A stretch of DNA of 64,000 nucleotides from Streptomyces coryli (GTDB lineage: Bacteria > Actinomycetota > Actinomycetes > Streptomycetales > Streptomycetaceae), in NCBI RefSeq assembly GCF_011044975.1, contig NZ_JAAKZV010000004.1, positions 40,548 through 104,547 on the forward strand. The letters are read 5' to 3'. Shown here one piece after another: positions 9,121-17,977 of this stretch (its first letter is position 1; every line of letters starts with the position of its first letter). Both the position numbers and the translations under genes were made by a program. The notes below the pieces were generated by a model. It was not told where the DNA came from. It ran no database searches and saw only the letters and a program-made list of their open reading frames with translations.

Positions 9121-9875
9121 CGTTCACGATCACCGAGCTGCGGGTGACGATCCGCGGGACCGAGATCCTGCGCGGCGTCGACCTCGATGTCCAGAAGGGG
9201 CAGGTGCACGGGGTCGCCGGGGAGAGCGGGTCCGGCAAGACCATGACGGGTCTCGCCGTCCTCGGCCTGCTGCCGCACGGCGCGGTGGCGAGCGGGCGGG
9301 TCGAACTCGCGGGGCGGGACCTGCTCGGGCTCCCGGACAAGGACCTGGGCCGGGTGCGCGGCAACGAGATCGCCATGGTCTTCCAGGACCCGGCCACCAG
9401 CCTGCACCCCATGCTCAGCGTCGGCCGGCAGCTGACCGAGCACATGCGCTCGCATCTGGGCCTGAGCAGGGCGGAGGCGCGGGAGCGCGCCGCAGAGCTG
9501 CTGGCCAAGGTCCGTATCCCCGGCCCGGCGGAGGCGCTGACGCGCTACCCGCACCAGTTCTCGGGCGGCATGCGGCAGCGCATCGCCATCGCGGTGGCGC
9601 TGGCCTGCGATCCGCAGGTGCTCATCGCCGACGAGCCCACCACCGCGCTCGACGTGACCGTGCAGGCCGGAATCCTGCGGCTGCTGCGCGGCCTGTGCGA
9701 CGAGCTGGGTCTTGCCATCATGCTCATCACCCACGATCTGGGCGTCATGTCCGCGATCGCCGACGAGGTGAGCGTGATGCGCTCCGGCGCCGTCGTGGAA
9801 TCCGGCCCGCGGGACACCGTGCTGCGCGCGCCGTCCCATCCCTACACCCGCTCGCTGCTGGAGGCCCTGCCGTGA
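9117..9875 (+). CDS. Peptide ABC transporter ATPase, DppD type
   Basis: Cytoplasmic ATPase, 252 aa. Walker A is GESGSGKT, the Q-loop is in [11 protein letters not shown], the ABC signature is FSGGMRQR, Walker B is [12 protein letters not shown] and the switch His is in LITHDLGV. It starts at GTG overlapping the DppC stop (GTGA). It lacks the C-terminal oligopeptide extension with cysteines often found in DppD, ending soon after [13 protein letters not shown], so this subunit is short. The partner ATPase has the extension. Confidence 0.92.
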   Translation: MTFTITELRVTIRGTEILRGVDLDVQKGQVHGVAGESGSGKTMTGLAVLGLLPHGAVASGRVELAGRDLLGLPDKDLGRVRGNEIAMVFQDPATSLHPMLSVGRQLTEHMRSHLGLSRAEARERAAELLAKVRIPGPAEALTRYPHQFSGGMRQRIAIAVALACDPQVLIADEPTTALDVTVQAGILRLLRGLCDELGLAIMLITHDLGVMSAIADEVSVMRSGAVVESGPRDTVLRAPSHPYTRSLLEALP

Positions 9876-10783
9876 CCCTGCTCAGCATCGACGACCTCGT
9901 CGTCGAGCACCGGACCCCCGGGCGGCCCACGGTCAGGGCGGTCGCGGGCGTGGGCCTCACGGTGGCCAAGGGCGAAGTCGTCGGCCTGGTCGGCGAGTCG
10001 GGGTGCGGCAAGTCGACGCTGGCCCGCGCCGTCTGCGGGCTGCACCCGGCGGCGGGCGGCTCCATCACCTTCGACGGCCGCGCTGTCACCCCGCTCGGCC
10101 TGCGGCGCAGAACGCTGACCGGCATCCAGATGGTCTTCCAGGACCCCTACTCCTCGCTGAACCCGCGACGCCGGGCCGGCGACCAGATCGCCGACGGCCT
10201 GCGCGCCGGCGGCGGCCCCGGCACGCCGGCCGACCTTCTTGAACGCGTCGGCCTTCCGCGAGACTTCGCCGCCCGCCATCCGCACGAGCTCTCCGGCGGC
10301 CAGCGCCAGCGCGTCGCCATCGCCCGCGCCCTGGCCGCCAGCCCGCGCCTGCTGATCGGCGACGAACCGATCTCGTCACTCGACGCCTCGGCCCAGTCTC
10401 AGGTCGCCACCCTCATGCGCGATCTGGCCGTGGACTCGGGCGCCGGGCTGCTCTTCATCAGCCACGACCTGTCCGTGGTCCGGCTGATCGCCGACCGGAT
10501 CGCGGTCATGTACCTCGGCAAGATGGTCGAGGTCGGCGCGACCGAAACGGTCTGGAACGATCCGCAACACCCGTATACCCAGGCCCTGTTGAGCGCCATC
10601 CCGCACCCCGACGCCCTCGGTAATCTGCCCGCCGAACTGCCAGGGGACGTCCCCGACCCGGCCGACCCGCCCTCAGGGTGCCGGTTCCACGCGCGCTGCC
10701 CGCACGCGATGGACGTGTGCGGCGTACGGGAACCCGACTTCGGGCCCGCCGCCTGCTGGCTGCACGCACCGGCGCTGCCGTAG
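9872..10783 (+). CDS. Peptide ABC transporter ATPase, DppF type
   Basis: Second ATPase, 303 aa. It has Walker A GESGCGKS, the Q-loop VFQDPYSSLNPR, signature LSGGQRQR, Walker B LLIGDEPISSLD and switch LFISHDLSV. The oligopeptide/dipeptide C-terminal extension is present with the paired-cysteine pattern GCRFHARCPHAMDVC, which in related transporters binds an iron-sulfur cluster. It starts at a GTGA overlap with DppD and closes the operon; the next gene converges 12 bp away. Confidence 0.92.
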   Translation: MTLLSIDDLVVEHRTPGRPTVRAVAGVGLTVAKGEVVGLVGESGCGKSTLARAVCGLHPAAGGSITFDGRAVTPLGLRRRTLTGIQMVFQDPYSSLNPRRRAGDQIADGLRAGGGPGTPADLLERVGLPRDFAARHPHELSGGQRQRVAIARALAASPRLLIGDEPISSLDASAQSQVATLMRDLAVDSGAGLLFISHDLSVVRLIADRIAVMYLGKMVEVGATETVWNDPQHPYTQALLSAIPHPDALGNLPAELPGDVPDPADPPSGCRFHARCPHAMDVCGVREPDFGPAACWLHAPALP

Positions 10784-10795
10784 CCGGGGCCGTCC

Positions 10796-11794
10796 TCAGG
10801 AGGACGCCCACGCCCGCTGCCGCAGCCAGGTGTCGACCGCGTCGTAGGCGCGTGCGCGTACGTCGCTGCGGGAGAGGAAGACGTCGTGGCGGGCTCCGGG
10901 GACCGGGACGACCGTGGTCTCGCCGCCGAGGCAGCCGGCCCAGCGGGCGATCTGCGCGACGTCCAGGATCAGGTCGGCGCGGTCGCTCAACTCCGAGTAC
11001 CGGGTGGAGAAATGGGTCCGGTCCGAGCGCAGGATCAGCGACGGCACCCCGATGTCGAGGCCCCGGTGCAGGGCGGCGTGGCCGCGGCGGATGGCGTTGA
11101 GCCAGCCGACGGTGACCGGGAAGCCCTGCAGCGGCTTGAGTTCGAGGTCGAAGTCCCATTCGCCGGTGCGGCTCCGGTGCAGCGTGTCGCCGTACGGGCT
11201 GGCCGGCAGCCGCAGCGCGCGCAGCGGGACCGCCCTGGCCGCCAGCCGCAGCAGCTGGGTGACCGGGCCGCGCTGCGCCGCGCCGCCCTGCAGGTCGAAC
11301 CAGGGGCTGTTCAAGATCAGGCCGGAGACCGGGGCCGGCGAGCCGGCCGCGCGGCGGCGCTGCAGCCACAGCGGGAGGATCAGGCCGCCGGTGGAGTGGG
11401 CGGCCAGCAGCAGGGGCACATCCGGGTGCTCCGCGGCGATGGCCGCGACGGCGAGGTCGAGCTCCTGGTCGTAGCGGGCCAGGTCGCTGACGTAGTGGGC
11501 GGTCTGACCCGGACGCCGGGCGCGGCCGCACTTGCGCAGGTCGAGGGCGTAGAAAGCGAACCCGCGGGCGGCGAAGAAGTCGGCCAGCTCGGTCTGGAAG
11601 AAGTAGTCGGAGAAGCCGTGGGTGTAGAGGACGGCGCCGCGTACGGGTACCGCGTCGTCGGGCTCCTTGCGCACCAGCACCGCGGCCGCCGTGCCTTCGC
11701 CGTCGGGGTCGCGGCCGAGGTCGAAGGTGTGCTGCTGGAAGCCGTCCAGCAGGTCCGGCTTCCAGTCGAGCGGGATGTGCGCCACGCCCGTCAC
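10796..11794 (-). CDS. Alpha/beta hydrolase (serine aminopeptidase S33 / monoglyceride-lipase type)
   Basis: Cytoplasmic 332-aa alpha/beta hydrolase. The N-terminal strand region is followed by YTHGFSDYF (oxyanion loop HG), the nucleophile elbow AAHSTGG, and a C-terminal PGARHDVFLS that probably supplies the catalytic His. Start GTG 11794 overlaps the TGA of the upstream monooxygenase (GTGTGACG), so the pair is translationally coupled. Such pairing suggests hydrolysis of an ester made by the Baeyer-Villiger-type enzyme, which is inference. Physiological substrate unknown. Confidence 0.85.
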   Translation of the reverse strand: MTGVAHIPLDWKPDLLDGFQQHTFDLGRDPDGEGTAAAVLVRKEPDDAVPVRGAVLYTHGFSDYFFQTELADFFAARGFAFYALDLRKCGRARRPGQTAHYVSDLARYDQELDLAVAAIAAEHPDVPLLLAAHSTGGLILPLWLQRRRAAGSPAPVSGLILNSPWFDLQGGAAQRGPVTQLLRLAARAVPLRALRLPASPYGDTLHRSRTGEWDFDLELKPLQGFPVTVGWLNAIRRGHAALHRGLDIGVPSLILRSDRTHFSTRYSELSDRADLILDVAQIARWAGCLGGETTVVPVPGARHDVFLSRSDVRARAYDAVDTWLRQRAWASS

Positions 11795-13296
11795 ACCCCG
11801 GCCTTCGTGGCAGCGGCGGCGTGCGCCGGGCTGCGCGACAGCCGCAGCTCCGGGTCGTCCACCGGCAGCTTGCGCAGCAGCTTCACGTCCTTCGTGTACT
11901 GCATGGAGGTCAGCCACGGCGCGCGGTCGCCCTGCCGGGGCAGCCGGTCCACGGCGCGGCGGACGTACCCGGCCTGGAAGTCGAGGAGCGGGCGCAGCGG
12001 CATGCCCGGGTCGGCGACCTCCGGGCAGGCGGTGTCATAGCCGCCCTCGTCCATGCGTGCCAGCAGCCGGCACAGGTGCTCGCAGAGCAGGCCGACCTTC
12101 AGGGTCCAGGAGGAGTTGGTGTAGCCGATCGCGTAGGAGAAGTTCGGCACCCCGGAGAGCATCATGCCCTTGTACGCGACCGTGTCGGCGAGGTCGACCG
12201 GGCGGCCGTCGACGCTCAGTGTGATGGCGCCCATGGCCTGGACGTTGAGGCCGGTGGCGGTGACCACGACATCGGCGGGCAGCTCGCGGCCGGAGGCGAG
12301 TCGCAGGCCGGTCTCGGTGTAGGTGTCGATCCGGTCGGTCACCACGCTCGCGTGGCCGCGGCGGATGGCGCGGAAGAGATCGCCGTTCGGTGCGGCGCAC
12401 AGCCGCTGGTCCCACGGGTCGTACGGCGGGCTGAAGTGCTCGTCGACCGGGTAACCGTCGGGCAGCACCTTGACGTTGGCGAGCCGGATGAGCTTGCGCG
12501 CGGTCTTGGGGAAGCGCTGGCAGAAGCGCCAGACGGCGGCCTGCTTGAGGATGTTCTTGCGCCGGGCGAGGGCGTGGCCGCGCCGGTCGCCGAGGACCTT
12601 CTTGAGGCGTTCGGCGATCTTGTCGCCGGCCGGCACCGGCATCACATAGCTCGGCGTGCGCTGCAGCATCGTCACGTGCTCGGCCGTGGCGGCCATCGCC
12701 GGCACCACGGTGACCGCGGTGGCGCCGCTGCCGATGACGACGACGCGCTTGCCGGTGTAGTCGAGGTCGGCGGGCCAGTGCTGCGGGTGCACGATGCGGC
12801 CGCGGAAGTCCTCGCGCCCGGCGAAGTGCGGAGTGAAGCCCTCGTCGTAGCGGTAGTAGCCGGCCGCGCAGAACAGCCAGGAGCAGGTGAGCGTGGACCG
12901 CTCGCCGGTGTCGGCCCGCTCCACCACCACGGTCCACCGGGCCCGCTCCGCCGACCAGTCCGCGCTGATCACCTTGGTGTGGAAGCGGATGTGGCGGTCG
13001 ATGCCGCGCTCCTCCGCCGTCTCCCGTAGATACGCGAGGATCTTGTCGCCGTCGGCGATCGCGTCCTTGTCCCGCCAGGGCTTGAACTCGTAACCGAAGG
13101 TGTGCAGGTCGGAGTCCGAGCGGATGCCGGGGTAGCGGAAGAGGTCCCAGGTGCCGCCCAGGGCGCCGCGCGACTCGAGGATCGCGTACGTGCGCCGCGG
13201 GTGCTCGCGCTGGAGGTAGTGGGCGGCGCCGATCCCGGAGATGCCGGCGCCGACGATCAGCACGTCGAGCTCGGTGGCGGCGGCTTGCGAAGACAT
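11791..13296 (-). CDS. Flavin-containing Baeyer-Villiger-type monooxygenase (EtaA/MymA-like)
   Basis: Cytoplasmic NADPH/FAD monooxygenase, 501 aa. The FAD Rossmann motif GAGISGIG is at about 16-23 and the NADPH motif GSGATAV at about 189-195. Between them lies a perfect Baeyer-Villiger fingerprint FxGxxxHxxxW (FRGRIVHPQHW, 164-174). The segment YPGIRSDSDLHTFGYEFKPW is typical of the EthA/MymA branch. The start ATG has GGGAG upstream. It is divergent from a PucR-type regulator across 149 bp and coupled to a downstream hydrolase. Likely reaction: oxygen insertion into a ketone to give an ester, or S-oxidation as in EthA. Confidence 0.9.
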   Translation of the reverse strand: MSSQAAATELDVLIVGAGISGIGAAHYLQREHPRRTYAILESRGALGGTWDLFRYPGIRSDSDLHTFGYEFKPWRDKDAIADGDKILAYLRETAEERGIDRHIRFHTKVISADWSAERARWTVVVERADTGERSTLTCSWLFCAAGYYRYDEGFTPHFAGREDFRGRIVHPQHWPADLDYTGKRVVVIGSGATAVTVVPAMAATAEHVTMLQRTPSYVMPVPAGDKIAERLKKVLGDRRGHALARRKNILKQAAVWRFCQRFPKTARKLIRLANVKVLPDGYPVDEHFSPPYDPWDQRLCAAPNGDLFRAIRRGHASVVTDRIDTYTETGLRLASGRELPADVVVTATGLNVQAMGAITLSVDGRPVDLADTVAYKGMMLSGVPNFSYAIGYTNSSWTLKVGLLCEHLCRLLARMDEGGYDTACPEVADPGMPLRPLLDFQAGYVRRAVDRLPRQGDRAPWLTSMQYTKDVKLLRKLPVDDPELRLSRSPAHAAAATKAGV

Positions 13297-13380
13297 GGGT
13301 GTCAGCTCCCGTACGGACGGAGGATCAGTGGCGGCGGCGCGGCAGTGACCATTGTCCGGTGATCGGCGTCGCGCCCGCCA

Positions 13381-13395
13381 GGTGCAAACTGCACC
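13381..13395. promoter_or_regulatory. Candidate operator, GGTGCA-N3-TGCACC
   Basis: A perfect 6-bp dyad (GGTGCA aac TGCACC) sits between the monooxygenase and the divergent PucR-like gene, 50 bp before the latter's ATG. Its position in a shared promoter region suggests a regulator site, most simply for the neighbouring PucR-like protein. No footprint is known. Confidence 0.4.
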
Positions 13396-13445
13396 AGCAA
13401 GCAGAGTCTCTGGAGCAATATGCCCCGCCTCGCTAGGCTGCTGCC

Positions 13446-14663
13446 ATGTCCTGGGAGCCGCCGTCACCGCGGATACGCGAGCTGATCCGGGAGGGCGCGC
13501 GGCTGGCGCTCGACCCGCCGGAGGAGTGGCTGCGTGAGCTCGACGAGGCCACCCTCTCGGGCCCGCAGCGCGGGCAGCTCAGCCACGACCCGGCACTCGC
13601 GGCCGCCACCCGCCGCGCCAACCGGGCGAACCTGCACTTCTGGGCCGTGGCCAATGTCGACCGGCCCGGCGAGCGGGTCGCGCCGAACACCGGCGATGTA
13701 CCGGTGGCGGTCGCCCGCGAGCTGGTGCGCCGCGGGTTCAACGAAAGCGGCCTGGACGCCTACCGGGCCGGCCAGGGCGTCGCCGTCCGGCGCTGGACCG
13801 AGCTCTGCCTCTCCCTCACCTCCGACGTCGGCGAGCTGCGCGAACTCCTCGACGTCTCCTGCCGCTCGATCACCACCTTCGTCGACGACACGATCGCGGC
13901 CGTCGCCGGCCTCATCGCCGAACAGCGCGACGACCTCGCCCAGGCCACCCACGCCGAACGCCGCGAGACCGTCAGCCTGCTGCTGCACGGGGCGCCGCTG
14001 CCACGGGACCGGGCCGAGCAGCGCCTCGGCTACCGGCTGGCGGGACGGCACACCGCCGCCATCGTCTGGACCGAGGAGCCGCACGCCGACGCCGCTGCCC
14101 TCGGCCGGGTCACCGACCTGATCGCCGCCAGTGCCGCGGACCCGCACCCGCTGACGGTGCTGGCCGGCGAGGCGACCCGCTGGCTGTGGCTGCACGGCCG
14201 CCCGGATCCGGGCGCGCTGCGCGAGCAGCTGACCGCCGAGCCGGGGGTACGGGCGGCCATCGGCTCCACCGGCGCTGACCTGGCGGGCTTCTGCCGCAGC
14301 CACCTCGACAGCCTCACCGTCCAGCGGATGCTCGCCCGCCTCGCCTCACCCCAGCAGCTGGCCACCCACGACGAAGTGGAGCTCATCGCCCTGGCCACCT
14401 CCGACGTGGAGGCCGCCGACAGCTTCGTCCGCCGCGTCCTCGGCGACCTCGCCCGCGCAGAGCCCGGCATCCGCGAGGCGGCCCGGATCTTCATCGCCGC
14501 CCAGTGCAACGCCTCCCGCGCCGCCGACCGCCTCTACATCCACCGCAACACCCTGCTCCGCCGCCTGGCCCAGGCCGACCGGCTGCTGCCCCGGCCCCTG
14601 GCCGAGGACGTCATCGCCATCGGCGCCGCGCTGGAGGTGCTGCGGTGGCGCGGCACGGGCTGA
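13446..14663 (+). CDS. PucR/CdaR-type transcriptional regulator
   Basis: Regulator of 405 aa. The N-terminal two thirds resemble RsbT/CdaR-like sensing regions (helical, with GGDEF-like middle). The C-terminus has the PucR helix-turn-helix in AAQCNASRAADRLYIHRNTLLRRL at about 353-376, spelled with the diagnostic 'HRNTLLRRL'. It is transcribed away from the monooxygenase/hydrolase pair, the classic arrangement for a dedicated regulator. Its effector is unknown. Confidence 0.82.
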   Translation: MSWEPPSPRIRELIREGARLALDPPEEWLRELDEATLSGPQRGQLSHDPALAAATRRANRANLHFWAVANVDRPGERVAPNTGDVPVAVARELVRRGFNESGLDAYRAGQGVAVRRWTELCLSLTSDVGELRELLDVSCRSITTFVDDTIAAVAGLIAEQRDDLAQATHAERRETVSLLLHGAPLPRDRAEQRLGYRLAGRHTAAIVWTEEPHADAAALGRVTDLIAASAADPHPLTVLAGEATRWLWLHGRPDPGALREQLTAEPGVRAAIGSTGADLAGFCRSHLDSLTVQRMLARLASPQQLATHDEVELIALATSDVEAADSFVRRVLGDLARAEPGIREAARIFIAAQCNASRAADRLYIHRNTLLRRLAQADRLLPRPLAEDVIAIGAALEVLRWRGTG

Positions 14664-14676
14664 GACCCGGTGCGCG

Positions 14677-15981
14677 CTACTCGTCAGCGAGCCACAGGGA
14701 ACGCGTGCCGAGCCCGGCCACGTCCAGGGCCAGTTCCGCGTACATCGCGTTGGCCCAGGAGAACCAAGGCCGGGTGAACCGGTGCGGGTCGTCCTTGTGG
14801 AAGGACTCGTGCATCGCGCCCGTACCGGCGTCGGTGTCGATCAGCATGCGCAGCGACTCCAGGCGCCGGGCCGGGTCCTCGCTCGTCAGACCCGCGACGG
14901 CGATCGCGATGGGCCAGATGTGCCCGTCCGGGGTGTGCGGGCTGCCGACACCCTCGGCGGCCGTTCCGCGATACCAGGTCGGATTGGCCGGGGAGAGCAC
15001 GAATTTACGGGTCGCCAGGTACTGCGGGTCGCCCGGCGGGATCTTCGCCACCAGCGGGAGCGACAGCAGGCTCGGCATGTTGGCGTCGTCCATCAGCAGC
15101 GCATTACCGCGCCCGTCGACCTCGTAGGCATAGATCCGGCCGTACTCGGGATGATCCACGGTGCCGTGCTGCCCGACCGCCGCCCGCAGCTCGGCCGCCA
15201 ATGCCGCGGCGTCGGCGGCGAGTTCGGTCTCCCGTACGTGCTCCGCCATCGCGGCCACGCCGTCGAGGGCGGCCGCCGCGCACAGGTTCGCGGGCACGTT
15301 GTACCCGTAGTCGCACGCGTCGTCGCTGGGCCGGAATCCGCTCCAGGTCATTCCGGTACGGGCCACAGGGGTGCCGCGCCCCGCGTTCGGCAGGGTGTCG
15401 GTCGGCGGCCCGTCCGAGCGCACGAAGCGATAGGCCGATCGGTGCTCGTGGTCCTGCTCCGTGCGCCACAGCGAGACGACGGTGCGCGCCGTTTGGACCG
15501 CCTGCGGCAGGTGGTCGGCACGCCCCGTCGCCGCCCAGAAGCGATGGGCGAGCAGCAGCGGGAAGGCGAGGGAGTCGACCTCGTATTTCTCCTCCCACAC
15601 CCACGGGTCGTCGCAGAGGTCGTCCTGATCGTGGGCCTGCCCGGAGGGTTCGGCGTTGAAGGCATTGGCGTACGGGTTGTGGGCGATCTGCCCGAACTGC
15701 CGCCGCAGCACGGCGAGCAGGAGCTCCTGCAGTGCGGTGTCGTCCCGTAGCAGCGCCAGATACGGCATCAGCTGCGTGGACGAGTCGCGCAGCCACATGG
15801 CCGGGATGTCGCCGGTCACGACGAACGCGGTGCCGTCGGGCATCGGCCGGATGGTGCGCGCCAGGGTGTCGTCCAGGCAGCGCAGCAGCGTCTCCCCGAA
15901 GCGGGGGGCGCCGAGGCCGTCGAGGCGGCGGACCGCCTCGTGGATGACCGGGTTGTCCTTGACGGTGGTGGGGAAGTGCAT
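14677..15981 (-). CDS. Glycoside hydrolase family 125, exo-alpha-1,6-mannosidase
   Basis: Cytoplasmic (no signal peptide) 434-aa enzyme of family GH125, which releases mannose from alpha-1,6-linked mannosides by inversion and needs no metal. Family marks are the GDIPAMWLRDSSTQ segment at about 57-70, the NAEPSG/DPWVWEEKYEVDSL block, FRPSDDAC, and MDDANMPSLLSLP near 295-307. It is the last gene of the mannose operon, 14 bp after the LacI gene, with a GAAGG ribosome site. The released mannose would be phosphorylated and isomerised by the two upstream enzymes. Confidence 0.88.
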   Translation of the reverse strand: MHFPTTVKDNPVIHEAVRRLDGLGAPRFGETLLRCLDDTLARTIRPMPDGTAFVVTGDIPAMWLRDSSTQLMPYLALLRDDTALQELLLAVLRRQFGQIAHNPYANAFNAEPSGQAHDQDDLCDDPWVWEEKYEVDSLAFPLLLAHRFWAATGRADHLPQAVQTARTVVSLWRTEQDHEHRSAYRFVRSDGPPTDTLPNAGRGTPVARTGMTWSGFRPSDDACDYGYNVPANLCAAAALDGVAAMAEHVRETELAADAAALAAELRAAVGQHGTVDHPEYGRIYAYEVDGRGNALLMDDANMPSLLSLPLVAKIPPGDPQYLATRKFVLSPANPTWYRGTAAEGVGSPHTPDGHIWPIAIAVAGLTSEDPARRLESLRMLIDTDAGTGAMHESFHKDDPHRFTRPWFSWANAMYAELALDVAGLGTRSLWLADE

Positions 15982-15995
15982 CGTCGGCCTTCGGG

Positions 15996-16997
15996 TTACG
16001 CGCCGTAGCGGATGACGCGGGTCGGGACGGTGACGCGGCGGGAGGCGGGCGGCTCCGCGTCGCGCTGTGCGACGCGGTCGATCAGCAGGCGGGCGGCCTG
16101 GCGGCCGATCTCGTCCGCGTCGTACGAGACGACGGTCAGCGGGATGCCGAGGACGTCGGACAGGTCGAAGTCGTCGAAGCCGGCGACGGGGAGGGTGGTC
16201 TCCGCCTTGTAGAGAGCCCGGATCGCGCCTTGGCTGATGCGGTTGTTGGTGCAGAACAGCGCGGTGGGCTGTGCGTCCCGTTCCAGCAGTTCGCGGGTCG
16301 CCCGCTCCGCCGTACCGGCGTCGACCAGGCCCTGGCGGATGAGGTCGTGGACTGGTTCGATGCCGGCCTCTTCGTGCGCCGCCCAGAATCCGCGCAGCCG
16401 CTCGGCGCCGGTGTAGAGCGCCGGCGGGTTGCCGAGAAAGGCGATCCGGGTGTGTCCCTCGGCCAGCAGGCCGGCGGTGGCCTCGCGGGCGCCGTGGAAG
16501 TCCTCGACCAGGACGCAGTCGGTGTCGAGCCCTGCGGGCGGCCGGGCGGCGAGGACGACCGGGACGTGCCGCATGGCATCGGCCAGGTGCTGCTGGCGGC
16601 TGCCGGTCGGAACGACGATCAGGCCCTCGACCGAGTGGTCGATGAGGTCGTCAATCAGGTCGGGTTCGCGCTCGGCCTGCTCGGCGGAGTTGCTGAGCAG
16701 CATGCGGAAGCCGTACTCCGTGGCGACTTCCTGGACGCCGAGGGCGAGGCGCGAATAGAACGGGTTGGCAAGGTTGGTGACGACCAGACCGATCATGCCG
16801 CTGCCGCCGAGGCGCAGGCTGCGCGCGGTCTGATTGCGCCGGTAGCCCAGCCGGTCGACCGCGGCGAAGACCCGCTCGCGGGTCGCCTCGGAGACGCCGG
16901 GGTCGTTCTTCAGCACGCGTGACACGGTCATGGCGCTGACCTGCGCGAGCTTGCCGACGTCATGCATGGTCGGCCCACCGCCGCGGCGAGCGGTCAT
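15996..16997 (-). CDS. LacI family transcriptional repressor of the mannoside operon
   Basis: LacI-type repressor, 333 aa: an N-terminal HTH (MHDVGKLAQVSAMTVSRVLK) joined by a hinge to a periplasmic-binding-protein-like effector domain. ATG 16997 is preceded by a good AGGAAGGGA. An in-frame ATG at 17045 overlaps the ROK stop (ATGA) and would add 16 residues, so coupled translation from there is also possible. Lying inside the isomerase-kinase-mannosidase operon, it probably controls that operon through the GTTAACGATAAC-like sites at 19729-19890. Confidence 0.88.
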   Translation of the reverse strand: MTARRGGGPTMHDVGKLAQVSAMTVSRVLKNDPGVSEATRERVFAAVDRLGYRRNQTARSLRLGGSGMIGLVVTNLANPFYSRLALGVQEVATEYGFRMLLSNSAEQAEREPDLIDDLIDHSVEGLIVVPTGSRQQHLADAMRHVPVVLAARPPAGLDTDCVLVEDFHGAREATAGLLAEGHTRIAFLGNPPALYTGAERLRGFWAAHEEAGIEPVHDLIRQGLVDAGTAERATRELLERDAQPTALFCTNNRISQGAIRALYKAETTLPVAGFDDFDLSDVLGIPLTVVSYDADEIGRQAARLLIDRVAQRDAEPPASRRVTVPTRVIRYGA

Positions 16998-17041
16998 GAC
17001 CCTGTCCCTTCCTCTGCCTGCCGGTTCCGGCGCCCCGGTGG

Positions 17042-17977
17042 TCATCGGGCGCCGGGTGTGTCCTGCGCCCAGTGGGCGGCTCCGATCAACGGTGCCTCCG
17101 CGGGCTGCCTGGCGGGCAGCACCGGCACGTCCGCGCCGCCGGCCGCAGCCAGTCCGGTGGCGAACGCCGGGTGGACCAGGTCCCACGACCGGGCCATGGA
17201 ACCACCGACGACCACCGCGGTGGCCTCGAAGCGCTCGATCCACGGGCCGAGGGCCTGGCCAAGTGCGTCGAAAGCGTAGCGGAAGGCTTCCGCCGCGCAG
17301 GCGTTGCCCTGCTTGGCGCGCGCCGCGATCTCATGGACGTCGGGGAGGTCGTGAGCGTCGGCCGGCGCGGTGCGGTTGGCGTAGTGGGTGCGGATGCCGC
17401 GGCGCGAGATGGTGTCCTCCAGGGGGCGGCCGTGCACGGTCAAATGGTGCACATGCCCGCTCGGCGGCACCCGGGAGCCGTCGTGCACCGGCCGGCCGGC
17501 GGACAGGAACGCGGACCCCACGCCCGTACCGAGCGTCAGGCAGACCGCCCGGTCGTGACCGGCGGCGGCGCCGGCCCGGTACTCGCCGATCGCGAAGGCG
17601 TCGGCGTCATTGAGGAAGCGCAGCCGCTCGGCCCGGCCGGTCAGCCGCTGCCGCAGGCCGGCGCCGACATCGATGCCGGACAGGGACTCGAACTTCCCGA
17701 TGCCGGTGAAGAGGCCGATCCCGGTGTCGTAGTCGAAGGGCCCCGGCATGGCCACGCCCCAGTGCGGGCGGTGGCCGGCCGGCAGCTCCAGCGCGGCGTC
17801 GGCGATGGCATCGAGGATGCCGTCGGCCGCGGCGTGCGCCCGCAGCGGCCGGCGCGTCACCGACGACGCGATGGGGTGGCTGCTTGCGGGATCGACGAGT
17901 GCGGCCGTCACATGGGTCCCGCCGACCTCGAGTACGGGTATGGGCGCGAGCGCTCCCCGCACGGAGGTCGCGGTCAC
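17042..17977 (-). CDS. ROK family sugar kinase (probable mannokinase/fructokinase)
   Basis: Cytoplasmic 311-aa ROK-type protein. The phosphate-1 motif reads LEVGGTHVTAALVD instead of the usual D-x-G-G-T. The catalytic-loop Asp is in FLNDADAFAIGEY, and LTLGTGVGSAF and VVVGGSMA are further ATP-site elements. The Cys-rich zinc motif CxCGxxGCxE of many ROK kinases is absent, with PLEDTISRRGI in that place. The GTG start overlaps the isomerase stop. Context (mannose-6-phosphate isomerase upstream, alpha-mannosidase downstream) suggests mannose as substrate. Confidence 0.8.
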   Translation of the reverse strand: MTATSVRGALAPIPVLEVGGTHVTAALVDPASSHPIASSVTRRPLRAHAAADGILDAIADAALELPAGHRPHWGVAMPGPFDYDTGIGLFTGIGKFESLSGIDVGAGLRQRLTGRAERLRFLNDADAFAIGEYRAGAAAGHDRAVCLTLGTGVGSAFLSAGRPVHDGSRVPPSGHVHHLTVHGRPLEDTISRRGIRTHYANRTAPADAHDLPDVHEIAARAKQGNACAAEAFRYAFDALGQALGPWIERFEATAVVVGGSMARSWDLVHPAFATGLAAAGGADVPVLPARQPAEAPLIGAAHWAQDTPGAR

